DNA of 59,241 bases, taken from NCBI GenBank assembly GCA_027604685.1, contig JADHYX010000104.1, forward strand, positions 454 to 59,694. The letters are read 5' to 3'. Positions 1 through 11,295 of this stretch are shown here, piece by piece. This stretch comes from Lobulomyces angularis. Its lineage: Eukaryota; Chytridiomycota; Chytridiomycetes; Lobulomycetales; Lobulomycetaceae. The notes below the pieces were generated by a model. That model saw only the letters and a list, made by a program, of their open reading frames with translations, was not told the origin of the DNA and searched no databases. Every line of letters starts with the position of its first letter. Position 1 is the first letter of the stretch. A program made the position numbers and the translations under genes.

Positions 1-493
1 TGGTTATTTTTAATATATCTCTTTTCTAACTCTTTATTAATTTTGTTTTTTATTTATTTTATATTATTAAATTTTGCGCAAAAAGAAAATAAAATAACTT
101 ACATTTTAAAGGATAATGTTATTTTTTTTTTAATTTTTTCACTAAAAAATAAGTAGTAATTTTATCAAAGTAATTTCTAACACAAAACTAAGTGCAAAAC
201 AAGGACTAATCTAACATAGAAAGGGATCTTATTCTAATAAAACTGAAACTAAAAAAAATAAAAATTCTAAGAAAAAATACTGCCAAAGAAACCATTTTGA
301 TTTGTATTATCTACTTCGTTTTTATCTCTTTTTTCTTTAGTAAATGTAGGAAAAAATTTGGGGTGGGGAGTCTTCTTTTTGGGAGACAAATTTGATATTA
401 TCTCTAAACTTTTTTCCTTCAATTCTTCACCCTGTTATATTTGAAAAGATAAAAAAAGATAGAGTTTTTAGGGTGGATTAAAAAAGAAAATTT
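1..493. other. AT-rich flank, no gene recognised
   Basis: Very AT-rich sequence with long A and T runs. I see no reading frame with convincing protein character, no tRNA-like boxes and no repeat array. It lies downstream of the 3' end of the first minus-strand gene and probably holds its 3' UTR. Confidence 0.5.
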
Positions 494-1207
494 TTAAAAA
501 ATTACGAAAAAGTCTGCTCCACAGACATTAAGAATCTTTCCAATGTAAGTATATGGATGAAGTGGGCTAATAAATTGAAAAAGTTACTTAAAAATTTTTA
601 AAAAGCTGAAACTTACAAAGAATAGTACAAAGTAGGATGTAAACCAGCAGTTAAGTCAACACTGGACCAGTAATCCCTTTGGCAATCGTTACAAAGCAAT
701 TCGGTAGAGTTCTCACCCAACACATTAGTTTGACTTATTAAGTCTAAGCAAAGATAAGTGGAGTTTGCTATAGTAGTGTTGGCACAACTAGCTTGAGCAG
801 CAATGCTATTTGCCCATGGTTTAAAAAAACCTTTCTTTTGATGTAGAGCTTCATCGCTTTCTTCGTCTAAGAGAAGTGTTTGTGGGCATGAGCCTAAAAT
901 GTCTTGAGAAGCGCTTATAACCAAATCCAAGTTGTTGCAAACTTTTAAAAAAAAGAAAAATTTATTGGTTATTATAATATAAATAAAAAATAGAATGATT
1001 TATTTAATTTATACCAACAGGAGCGGATTGGTAATATAAAGATAATTTTCCAAAGGTATCTAGCTCAGGAATTTTTGTTTGCAATTTATTTATAATAATT
1101 TTACAGGCTTTTCCAGGATTGTCAACATCAGTGTAGTTGATAAAGTTGTTAAGGGAAGTAACATAAACTAATAGTACAGCAACAGTTAATGTGTGGAAGG
1201 TGAGCAT
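494..1207 (-). CDS. secreted Cys-containing protein, three exons
   Basis: Proposed exons are 1207-1015, 941-617 and 566-494, about 196 residues. All junctions keep frame, with donors GTATAA and GTAAGT. The N-terminus (MLTFHTLTVAVLLVYVTS) is a typical signal peptide. The mature part has about eight cysteines and several N-x-S/T sequons (NTT, NST), which fits a secreted, glycosylated, disulfide-bonded protein. The last exon adds a short tail containing NVCGADF; without that splice the frame stops at 613. I do not recognise the family with certainty. It has the look of Cys-containing secreted proteins of filamentous and chytrid fungi, so an extracellular or cell-wall role is inferred. The final exon is the least certain part. 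Confidence 0.6.
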
Positions 1208-2198
1208 TGGAGAATTTCAGAGTAAGTAGTAAAATTAGAATTTGAAGTCAATTGCTAAACAAGATATATCGTGCGTTGCAGTTAGAACAATATCAATAAT
1301 AGATTGTATCAAAAGTGGACGGTTGCTGGCTTAATATAGGTTCTGAGTGTTGCTAAATTCTCAATATAAAAAAAAATGGCGGGAAGGTTAGAAATAAAAA
1401 AAAACAAGGGGAAGAGGCTTTTATTGCTTGATGATTGTTTTTTATGATAGAAGTTGTCTATGAATTTTGCAAAAAAGACCATTGTGTATGATTGTGCAAA
1501 AAAACCTATTCTGTTTCATTGTGGAAGAAGTCTATTGTCCAAAGATTTGTACAGAAAGTGTATTGTCTGAAGATTTGTATTGAAAGACGGAAGTCTATAT
1601 TTTATTTTTCGTTCAGAAACTCTATTGTGCAAAGTCAATTGTGAAGTTAACAGGAAAGTTTTTAGCTGTTTAGTAATTATGATGATGCTCATTTTCATCA
1701 ACTTAGAGGCAAGTAACAAACTTAAATGTTTGGAAAGTAACAAACTTACAATTTTATTACTTCTTTGGTATCAAACATGGGCTGTAACTTCAATCTTTAA
1801 ATGATATTATTAATAACAATTCTTATACTTTGTTAAATAATTTATTACAATAAATGAAAAAGCATTTCTTTTGCAAATTTTAGTGTTTCATGTTCGATAA
1901 AGCATGACCTCCATTCATTCTCCTGCAATTTTTTTTGAAATTATTTTAAAGTTCTATTTAAATAACACACTTTATTAAACATATTAATGTGATTACCTTG
2001 CACTTGAATTTAAAAAATAACCCACAATAAATTCTCTGAGTATGCAATTTTCTGTTGTTAATATTTCACAAAGTGTCTATAGATTGGATAATAATGCAAA
2101 ATTATCTATCTCTAAACATGAAAACTATTTATTTTTGTTAAAAGAAAAGCTGGTGGGTTTTAGGATTTGTAACCTTTTGAAAAAAGAAAACATTTCAG
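1208..2198. other. intergenic, minor direct repeats
   Basis: Divergent intergenic stretch between the secreted-protein gene and ERH, so it should hold both promoters. A 14-bp direct repeat (aagtaacaaactta) occurs at 1711 and 1735. Loosely repeated 'tattgt..aaagatttgta' elements lie at about 1530-1590. The short open frames here have poor protein character and no homology that I recognise. Confidence 0.45.
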
Positions 2199-2703
2199 AT
2201 GTCTCAACACACAATCCTCTTACTTCAAAAAACTAAAGATAAAAAATCAAGAACCTATATGGATTGCAATAATGTTTCCTTGATGATAGATCGTAAAAAT
2301 TTATAAAATATATTTAAAAAATTATTAAATTTATAAAACACTTGAAGAGGTCATAAATTTATATGAAGTAAAATTAAAAGAAAGTAACATAAATCGAAGA
2401 GAAATAAACTATACTGCCTCTGATTTGCTAAATTACATTGATAATGTTGGAGACCTTGCTTGTATGGTGTAAGATAAATTTTGAAAATTTTTTTAATTGA
2501 TTTGCAAATTATTTAATTTAATAAAGACTTGATGTGAATTCTGGTACTTATATTCCGCATGATAGAGAATGGATAAAACAAATGGTAATATATAATTGTT
2601 ATTTTTTATTTTTCATATATGGTATTTTTTTTAACATTTTTTCTTTGTTTAGACTCTAAATCAATTACAAAAAGAAGTTTCACAAACCAAAAAAAGATTT
2701 TAA
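2199..2703 (+). CDS. ERH: ERH (enhancer of rudimentary homologue)
   Basis: Four small exons, 2199-2292, 2348-2468, 2527-2584 and 2653-2703, join in frame to give 107 residues; animal ERH has about 104. Family hallmarks are visible: start MSQHTILLLQKT, then RTYMD, then SDLLNYIDNVGDLACMV, then GTYIPHDREWIKQ. Spacing between these blocks matches ERH residue for residue, which supports the junctions. ERH is a small dimeric nuclear protein that acts with RNA-processing factors in mRNA splicing and in RNA decay during meiotic or heterochromatin silencing; those roles are known from the family and not shown here. The acceptor of intron 1 is GAAG, a weak site, chosen because only it restores alignment. 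A preceding TTTCAG directly before the ATG could also mark a 5' UTR intron. Confidence 0.85.
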
Positions 2704-3194
2704 AAAAAGAAAAATTTAATTTTAACAAACACTAAAATAAAAAATGAAAATATAATTTGCATAATAGAAAAAAAAAAAAAACAAAAAAAAATGAGGTGTT
2801 GATGGTATTTTTTTTTAAACAAAACTATAAAAAATTCAAAACTATTACTTTTTGAAATATATAGTAATACATTATTAGAGAAACAAAAATTTTTTGCGGA
2901 TTACTGTTTTTGTTTTTTTTTATTTTTTTTGTTGTATGTATGCTATAATTTAATTAATCTAAATAAAAATTTTTACATTAATACAGTTACCTTAAGTACT
3001 GCTTTAGTTTCACTAGATTTCTTCACTTTGTGTTAGTTGTTATTGTTGTAAAAGTAAATACTTTAATTACCTTTGTTGGAAAAGATTATATTTGATAGCT
3101 CATTGACATCTTGAGCTTATAGTACAACAGCTAAAAAAAACTTTTTTTTTTCTTCTTTTGAATGAAGACAAACTAGAAACCCACAGGTGATCTA
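2704..3194. other. intergenic between ERH and DHFR
   Basis: AT-rich sequence with long A and T homopolymers. It should contain the ERH 3' end and the DHFR promoter. I see no further gene. Confidence 0.5.
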
Positions 3195-3931
3195 ATGGAA
3201 GGAATATCATTAAACATTATAGTAGCAAAAACTGCAAAGAATGGCATAGGATTAAACAATATTTTACCATGGAAAATTAAAAGAGATATGAAATTGTTTA
3301 AAAGTTTAACAACCTCAAATAATAAGCACCAAGGGGACAGCGATTTTCAAAACATTGTTATAATGGGAAGAAATACGTGGGATTCCATACCTAATAAATT
3401 TAAACCTTTGAAAGATAGATTGAATATTGTTTTATCAAGAAACACTGCATTTCAACAGTTACTTTTTTTTCATTTTTTTTTAATAATATTAACTTAAGCA
3501 ATACCAATTAATTTATAAATAATGTTTTTTTAATTTGTTTCTATTAAATTCAATTTTATTTTTATTTTAGGTTAGTTCCTCCTAAAGTTCAAGTATTTCA
3601 AAGTTTAGAAGCTTCTTTGAATTTTATAAAAGAGAAATCATTCCAAAATAAAAACATATGGATAATTGGTGGTAGTCAGATTTACAAAGAAGTGCTTGAA
3701 TTAAATATTACAAAAAAAATATTTCTGACACACATTTACAATGAGGTTGAATGCAACACATATATTGATCTTAAACTTGACAAGTTTAGATTAATTAAAG
3801 ATGCAGAAGAGATTGGAATTGTACTAAAAAATTATTTTTTGGATGGGGAGGAGCAGGATGAGTTTAAGTTTAACCATGTTTTTGAAGAAGATGGGTACAA
3901 GTTTGAATTTTTATTGTATAATAGAGATTAA
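3195..3931 (+). CDS. DHFR: dihydrofolate reductase
   Basis: Reduces dihydrofolate to tetrahydrofolate with NADPH, supplying thymidylate and purine synthesis. Exons 3195-3457 and 3571-3931 join in frame to about 207 residues, a normal length. Visible motifs: LNIIVAKTAKNGIGLNNILPW near the N-terminus, the active-site acid in KIKRDMKLFK, the NADPH-binding blocks VIMGRNTWDSIP and IWIIGGSQIYKE, and a C-terminal beta segment ending FEFLLYNRD. The intron donor reads GTTACT rather than GTAAGT, but only this choice gives the continuous strand NTAFQQLVPPKVQVF. It is a single-domain enzyme with no thymidylate synthase fused to it, as in animals and fungi and unlike plants and many protists. Confidence 0.93.
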
Positions 3932-4153
3932 ATATTTTTTTATAAATTTACATTTAAAAAATTATCAGTTAAAGTTATGAGATTGTTTAAATTTAATTAA
4001 TGTATTTCCACTTTTTTTCTTAACCAATCACTTCCATTTTTTAATAAAAAAAAAGAAAAACTTTGAGTTAGTTTTATTAATTGAAAATTAATTTCCAATA
4101 TAAATTCAAAGTGAAATAATAAAAAAAAATATAAAAAAATAATAATAAAGAAG

Positions 4154-4571
4154 ATGAGAGTTATTGGAAGAGTTTTATTAACTTTAGTGACGATAAATTC
4201 TTTAAGTGGTATGTAAAATAAAGACCCTTTTTCGTATGGATTTTTTTATGCAAATTAAATGCATTAAAAAAATTAGGTTCTTTTTTGAATAAAGTAGCAT
4301 CACTTTTTCCAAGAAGTAACCCACTCCCAGAAGTCGTGGATTTTCATCCTGGGTTAAGCAGAAGGGACATTGGTAATAAAAATTTTATTCTATCAAAAAA
4401 AAAGTTGTTACTAAAGTTTAAACGTATTCGATTTTTGTAGGTTGTGTTGACGGATTTGATGTAAGAGATTGTCCACTAATTCAATCCCAGTGCCAAGATA
4501 TGATTTGTGAGGAAGGTACATCTTGTCAGATTATAGTACAATCTTGTTCAAAGTGTCCATATCGTAACTAA
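4154..4571 (+). CDS. small secreted Cys-rich protein
   Basis: Three exons, 4154-4208, 4277-4372 and 4441-4571, each joined in phase 1, give about 93 residues. Exon 1 encodes a signal-peptide-like stretch (MRVIGRVLLTLVTINSLSG). Exon 2 carries an Arg-rich spacer with LSRRDIG, which could be a dibasic processing site. Exon 3 carries a compact domain with seven cysteines (starting GCVDGFDVRDC and ending SCSKCPYRN). Single signal exon, spacer exon and Cys-domain exon is a layout common in small secreted fungal proteins. The function is unknown; an extracellular role is inferred. It lies between DHFR and the molybdenum cofactor gene and has no obvious link with either. Confidence 0.7.
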
Positions 4572-4920
4572 AATAATAAAATTTGACTTTTATCTATTAA
4601 TCGAAAATAACTATTTCTTATTTTATTTTAGCATTTTGCGTTTAAAAAATTAAGGGTTCGGAAAACCTATTTCATAAATATTAAATGTATTAGTTATTAA
4701 TATTACCTTTTTTTTATTTATCTAGTTTATATTTTTTTTAGTCATTTTTTGAATTGTTTTTCGTTTAAAAAACCAACATAAAAATATTTTTGTTAAATTT
4801 TTTTAGTTTTCCTCATTAAAGTAATATCTTTCTTTTAGATTTCAATTGTTTTTAGCATTAGTGATAATAAATAAAATTTCGTTAATTTTTTTTTATTAAA
4901 AATTTTTTTTTTTTAAAAGA
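4572..4920. other. intergenic, no gene seen
   Basis: AT-rich sequence between two plus-strand genes. It presumably includes the 3' UTR of the small secreted protein and the promoter of the gephyrin-type gene. Nothing further is recognisable. Confidence 0.5.
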
Positions 4921-7445
4921 ATGTATTCTGTAGGAATTATAACAGTTAGTGATCGATGTTATAATGGAACTGCTGAAGATTTAAGTTCAGTAGCATTAAA
5001 GGAAATTTTACAAGATCAAAAAAAGTTTGACATAAAAAAAAAAGAGTTGGTTCCAGATGAAGTAATGAAAATTCAAAAAGTTATTTGTAGTTGGACTAGG
5101 AATTCAGATGAAAACATTGATTTAATACTGCTGACTGGAGGTTTTTTTTCTTTTTTTTTTTTTTTATAACTTTTTTGTGATTTCCAATTACAAGTAATTT
5201 TTTAATAAAAAATTTCAAGGGACTGGATTTGGTACAAGAGATGTTACTCCTGAGGCAGTTACTCCAATATTGGATAAAGTAGCTGATGGATTAAGCGTGG
5301 CGATGCTAACGAACAGTTTAAAAATTACTCCTTTTGCTGCCCTTTCAAGGCCTGTGTGTGGAATTAGAAACAAATCAATAGTAAAAATGAAAGAATCTTC
5401 AAAAATAATGAATTCTTTTATTTTGGTTTAGATTATTACACTTCCTGGAAGCCCTAAAGCAGCCAAAGAAAATTTGGAATCTATCTTAAATATTTTACCT
5501 CATGCTTTAGAATTGACTTTGGGCTTAAAAGATGCTGGAGAAAAGTTCCATAAAGACTTAAAAAATGATGATAAGTTTCATCATTACAATTTAAAACCAC
5601 TACAAAGAGGAATACACAATTGTGGACACCATCATGATAACGATAAAAGTAATGAAACTAATAAAAGTGATTTGCTGGGATTACCAGGTTAGAATATTAA
5701 AAAAAGTAACCTTTAAAAAAAAATAGTTGCATTGAGAAGTAGAAAATCACCATTTGAAATGATATCCTTTGAGAAAGCGCTAAATTTAATAAAAAGGAAT
5801 TATCCGAAACCAAAAAAAATATCTAAAAAAGTTGATTTTGATTTAGTAGGATATGTTATATGTGAAGACATCTTTAGTCAAGAGAATTTACCTGACTATA
5901 GAGCAAGCATTGTTGATGGATATGCAATTTATCGTACGGAAAAAATATCAGAATCTAAATTTTTTTTTTTCTTTTAATTAAGATAACGATGGTAAGGGTG
6001 AATTCGCAGTAATTGACTCTGCTACTGCAGGTGAAGACTCAGTATTAAAACTTTCTTCAAAAGAAATTTGTAGAATTACTACAGGAGCTTTAGGTTTATT
6101 TTCATTTTTTTTTGGTTTAAAATGTAAACAAAAAATAATTAGTTCCTGAAGGAGCTACTGCAGTAGTGATGGTTGAAGATACCGAGGTTATAAAAGCTGC
6201 TGACGATGGAAAAACTGAAGACATAGTAGGAATAAATGTTGAAGTTTCAGAAGGTGCTAAAAAAAAAAGTTTTGTAATATTTTTAATGCAAAATTTCAGG
6301 AGAAAATATAAGAGAAATAGGGAGTGATGTATTAAAAGGAGAATTATTATTGGAAAAAGGTACACTTATCACACAAATTGGAGCAGAAATTGGAATGCTT
6401 GCTTGTTGTGGCATATCCGAGGTAATGCATGTTAATAACAAAAGAAATTCTCCTATCTCAATTTTTTTTTTTTAATAACAATAGGTGAATGTTTATAAAA
6501 AACCGATAGTAGCTGTTCTGTCAACTGGAAATGAAGTTGTAGATCATTTTCAAAAATTAGGAAAAGGTCAAGTAAGAGATGCTAATAGACCTTCATTAAT
6601 TTCAGCAATCAAGTGCGCTGGATTTGAATATCTGGATTTAGGTTTAAATTTAGCATAAAAAGAAAGGAGTTTTAATAAGGCGAATCATATCTTTTTTTTT
6701 TTTAATAGGAATAGCGAGTGATGATCCAGCGAAACTAGAAGAAATAATTCGATTTGGTTTATCTAAATGTGATGTATTGATAACCACAGGGGGAGTTTCT
6801 ATGGGTGAAAAAGATTTTTTAAAATCAATTTTAGAGCAAAATCTCAAAGGAGAAATATTATTTGGTAGAGTAAGCTTAAAACCTGGAAAGCCAACCACCT
6901 TTGTAAAGATACCAAAAGAAAAAAATATTTTTGACCAAGATAAAATATGTTTCAGTTTACCAGGAAATCCTGTCTCAGCTTTGGTAACTTTTTTTTTATT
7001 CGTACTCCCTACTCTCAAATGGATATCTGGTGAAGAAAGTTTTGAATTACCAAAGATAAGAGTAATGGTAAAAAAATATAAATATATATATATAAAATTA
7101 TAAAATTAATAAAAACAAACCTTTTTTTATTCTTGTGACTTAAATACGTAGATTACCGAGAGCATACAGTTGGATCCAAGACCGGAGTTTCAAAGGGCGC
7201 GTGCAATTTCAATAAAAAGTCCACAAGCTCTTGAATATTTTAAATTCAATAAAAATATAAAAGCTGAAGAAGAAGGAATAGGATTTATTGTAAATGTAAA
7301 CGGCTTTCAGAGAAGCAGCAGATTAAAAAGCTGTCTCAATACTAATGTTTTGATTTGTCTTCCAGGTTTTGTAAAGGGCAAATTGGAAGTGCTTCAACCT
7401 GGAACTTGTTTGGACGCAATTGTAATTGAAAACATAGGATTTTAA
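4921..7445 (+). CDS. gephyrin-type molybdenum cofactor enzyme (MogA-MoeA fusion)
   Basis: Ten exons: 4921-5140, 5220-5380, 5432-5687, 5727-5933, 5983-6093, 6143-6253, 6300-6421, 6485-6641, 6709-7067 and 7152-7445. The N-terminal G domain (adenylylates molybdopterin) has VGIITVSDRCYNG, TGGTGFGTRDVTPEA and LPGSPKAAKENL. The C-terminal E domain (inserts molybdate) has ENLPDYRASIVDGYAI, TTGGVSMGEKDF, LPGNPVSALV and LDPRPEFQRAR, ending in domain IV with FVKGKLEVLQPG. Domain order is G then E, as in animal gephyrin and opposite to plant Cnx1. The linker carries a His/Cys cluster, HNCGHHHDND, at 5615-5644. Several introns have unusual donors (GTTTTT, GTTTAT, GTGCTA, GTACGG), all fixed by frame and motif continuity. 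It implies that the organism makes Moco, for example for nitrate reductase or sulfite oxidase. Confidence 0.94.
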
Positions 7446-7637
7446 CAAAAAAAAAAATAGTTGAACTTATTATTTAACTTAAAATGTTGTATTTTTATGG
7501 TATTAGATATTTATATATATATATTATATTTTTAATTTACATTGAAAAATTTAAAAACTATTAGAAAATAAAATCCAAAAAAAAAAAATGAAATTTCTAT
7601 TTTTTTCTTTTTTCAAATTAATTTTAAATTTTTTTTT

Positions 7638-10479
7638 TTAATAATGCTTCTTTTTACCGTCTTTATTGTTATTAGAACAAATAAAGGTTACCCCTCGTGA
7701 GTCAAAAAAGGAAGTCAACTGCTTTTTACTAAGTTTGACACCACTGTTTATAATTTTGGGTAAAATTAAGTCAACATCCACAGGCTAACAAAAAAATATT
7801 AAAATATATTAAAAACAATGAAAATTCATATTCTTACCTGATAAGTTAGAATTTTTTCATATAAACCTAAGTCACTTTTAAAAAAGTTTAAAAGTTTTTT
7901 TTGTAAAACTATTAAATTTTCTTCAATTTTTAATTCCTCTTCATTTGAAACATAATTCGTTTGATTTAATTCAAACCAAATTTTTTTCAATTCTTTTATT
8001 AATTGAATTTTTGTTCCTGGTTTGATTCCTACTCTACCAGCAATATTCTATCATAAGTTTTATTTTTTATTTTTTTATATTAAGTTCTCATTTTTCTTAT
8101 TTACATTATTTATACTTTTAACTCAGTTAAGCTCATCTTATGATATTCAGGACATCCTGGATTCTCAACAGAAGGAAATTCCCTAGTGTTTTCTCTAACA
8201 TCTGCTAATTCTTCATGGTTAGAAGCATTGTCATTTTTTTTTTCCTTTGGTTTTTTTGCAACTTTAACAGTTTTTTTTTTGTTTAGACAACCATCTGCAC
8301 TTAATTCCATTATTTTTTCGCTGATATTTCCCGGTTTTTTTTTGATAACCTTGTAAACTTCGGTAATATCTTTTTCAACTGTACCTTTTTCTTTAACTTT
8401 TTTTACACCTTCTTTTCTTTTTAACAATGAACTCTCTCGCAAATGTAAAAATGTTTTTTTTTCTTTTTTTTCCGGTTCTTCAGTTCCCTTTTGTGTGTTG
8501 ACAAAATCCAATTCATCATCTTCACCAATATGAATTACAGTGCTGCCTTCAGCATTTTCAAATTTTGATGCATTCGTCAGCAAATCATAGTCTGAAAAAT
8601 TGTAATAGTCGTCATTGAAGTCATCTGGTACGTCTAGACAATTATCATTGGTATATATATTACAGACCGAAGCGTCATTTAAAGAATAAAAAGTTTCTTC
8701 TTTTTCATTAAATTTAGGGTATTCGCTAAGTTGCTCCTTTCTCAACATTTGTGAGTTAAATTGACTGTTCCAACTTTGTTTATTTACTGGTGAAATCGTA
8801 GGTAAAGATAGGGGTGATACATCAAAGTTCAAATTGAATTCTTTTGGTATAATTTTACTACTTTTATTTTTTGAAATCTTTCGAATGGTAAAATTTTCTT
8901 TTATTTCCTTTACAGGTGAGATTATCCTTTTTTTTTTTAATGCATTGTTATTATTTTCAGTTTTTTTACTTATATCTTTCAAAAGTTCTTCTTTGGTTAA
9001 ATCGTAAGTGACATCTGAGTGGTAATCAGAAAAATTTTCATAAATATTTGCTTGTTCCGAGACAGAATTTTTGTCGTCTTTACAATCATGATCATCTAAA
9101 GTTTATTTATAAAATTAAAATAGTCAAAAGTGAGCGGAAGGTGCCAATTAAAATAAATTTATTTTTTTTATTTTTTCTTTAATTCATACCAATGTTGATA
9201 TCGCCCTCATCAATTAAAGGGTCTATATTTTCTATAGTTTCTTCAACTATTTCCAATTGGCAACTTTTAATTTGTGAATTTACATTTCTATTTTCAAGCT
9301 GTTCAATCTTCACACCATCCGTTTTTGAATCAGTTCCAACGTTTTGTTTAATGGAGTTTTCCTTAAAATCTCCTCCTATGTTGGGAATTTCCTCCTCTTT
9401 ATCTGCTTGAATAGGTTTAGTATTTATGAGAATTTTGCTATTTTTCATTTTTATGTTGTGTTCCGAAATTAAAGTCTTAATTTTTAAATCTCTGTTTTCT
9501 TTTAGCTGTAACAGTTTTTCATTGAATTCGGCTTTAAGAGCATTAATCTTATCAAACAAAAGGTTTTCTTCCTTCTTAACAGTCTTACTATATTCAGCTT
9601 TTAGCTCTGAAATATGTTTTGTGATTCCCCCCTTTCAATTAAAGATATAAAAGTGAAAAATGCAAACATTTTTTACCTCTTCGGTTTCCGATATTCCTTT
9701 CATGATATCCACGTTATAAAATGCCTCGTCAGTAGCTCTTCCAGCTTGTTTTTCCCACAGCGTAAAATCCAATTTAGTTTCATTTTCCGGAAAAATAGTG
9801 TTTTCATTTAAATCCTTTTCCGGACTTTTACCTGCTACCACCCCGTCTAAAATATTATCTATTCGATCTTTTGTTAATAGTATTTTATCAACTTCTTCTC
9901 TACATACTTAAAAGAAGAAAGAGTTTTAACGTTGAAAATGTTAGATTAATTTGTGATCTCTTTTTTTTTAATTACGTAAGTTTGACCCATCAAAAAAAGG
10001 ATCTCCAATTTTACGCTTTTTTGATCTACTTTTAATGCCTTTTAGAGATTTACTTAAAGTTAATCCTAGTTGCAGTTCTGGATCATTTTTTTCCAACTTT
10101 TTGATTTCTTTCTTTTGTAATTTTTTTTGCGAAAAGTTATTATTTATTTTTTTTGACCCTTTATTAATGTTATCCGTTTGTATGAAATCTTCGCCGTCAC
10201 TTTCAATTAAAATTTTTTCGTGTTCTAACACCTGTTCATTTTTATTTAAGGGAGACAAAGTACCATCAAGGCACCTAAAATATATTTTATTTTTATACAT
10301 ATGTTTTTTGATTCAAGAAGAAAAAAAAATTTAAACCTGTTAACATGTTCATTTCTCTTATCTTCAGTATAAAAAAATAAATTTTTTTGACATATTAAGC
10401 AAAATATTTCGTCATTTTCTTTTAAATTTGATTCTTTCTTCCTCGTACTTTTTTCCAAAAAAAACTTGGAAGTACTCAT
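7638..10479 (-). CDS. SLX4: SLX4 structure-specific endonuclease scaffold
   Basis: Seven exons: 10479-10337, 10274 to about 9976, 9906-9677, 9631-9190, 9095-8116, 8047-7838 and 7784-7638. The N-terminus has a UBZ4-like C2HC zinc finger (CLICQKNLFF, then HVNRCLDG), which in the family binds ubiquitin. An SLX4 signature NDPELQLGLTLSKSL follows, then a long low-complexity Lys/Glu/Asn region. The C-terminal domain (YEKILTYQPVDVDLILPKI, then KLSKKQLTSFFDSRGVTF) matches the conserved domain that binds the SLX1 nuclease. SLX4 organises SLX1 and other nucleases to resolve Holliday junctions and repair crosslinks. The start is the first ATG, ten codons inside the open frame. The zinc finger is split across the exon 1/2 junction, which supports that splice. 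Confidence 0.87.
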
Positions 10480-11295
10480 GATTTTAAAATACTCTTGAGG
10501 GTTTTGCAAATTGTAACTAAAATAATTCTTTTAACAATAGCTGAGGTTCTAGTTTGTTTAAATAAATGAAATTGGAAAAGGCATAAAGAGATGAAATCTG
10601 TTCGTCACATAAACAACTCTTTTCAGATCTTAATAACAATTTTTTTTTAAATGATTTGCAGTTTTATACTTTACATTATTAACTCTTCGAAGTTGCTGAC
10701 AAGTTTTCAACCTGTGTTTAAAAAAGGAGCCTCCTGAAAAGAAGATAATTTATATACTTTCTAAATTTGAATTTCATAAGTGTTTTCATGCTCGTTGTTC
10801 ATATCAATTTATGGCATTTCTCTGTTTTTACAATTCACCATGTTTTACATTAAAACCAACATGCATGTTGCCATTAAAACATTTGCTTTAAAAACTGATG
10901 TATGCAGGTTTTTCCATAGTATAAATAAGGATCCTCTTATTCTTATATTTTTTTTGTCACTGACTTAAAGCTTTTTAAGTCACCCCCTTTTTCATTAAGA
11001 GTTTATCTGGTTACTCTAATTTGGTTACTTAATTAAGCAGTAAATTACTCAAGTTAAAAGTTGTTTCTCAGAAATGCATAGTATGGTAGGAAGTAAATTT
11101 GCTGTGGGAAAAATTTTAATAGTTCTTTTAGTGAATAATTGAACTTTACTTTTCGTAATTTTCTCAAATTCTGAGTTTAAAACCTTTTTCGCGTCAAAAA
11201 GGGTTGCAACTGAGGGTTCTAATAATGCATCTTCTCAAATACTATATTTCAATATTAAAACTGAACTAAAACAGCACAACAATTTATCCTAAGTC
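10480..11295. other. divergent intergenic region with palindrome and hairpin
   Basis: Lies between SLX4 (minus) and the plus-strand membrane protein. It holds a perfect 14-bp palindrome (10857-10870), a TATAAATAAGG motif near 10920 and a perfect 8-bp stem with 4-nt loop (10962-10981) followed by CCCCCTTTTT. The 62-codon frame at 10780 looks like chance. No tRNA or snRNA is recognised. Confidence 0.45.

Noticed and set aside
1705..1760. Direct repeats as a CRISPR or satellite array
   Set aside because: Only two copies of a 14-bp repeat; no array.
1516..1804. Overlapping ~75-codon frames on both strands
   Set aside because: Low-quality, Ile/Leu/Lys-rich translations with no motif; both strands open by chance in AT-rich DNA.
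4650..4667. GGTTCGGAAAACC as a tRNA box B
   Set aside because: No box A or acceptor-stem pairing around it.
10780..10968. 62-codon plus-strand frame in the SLX4 upstream region
   Set aside because: No domain, no splice partner, Phe/Ile-rich; looks like chance.
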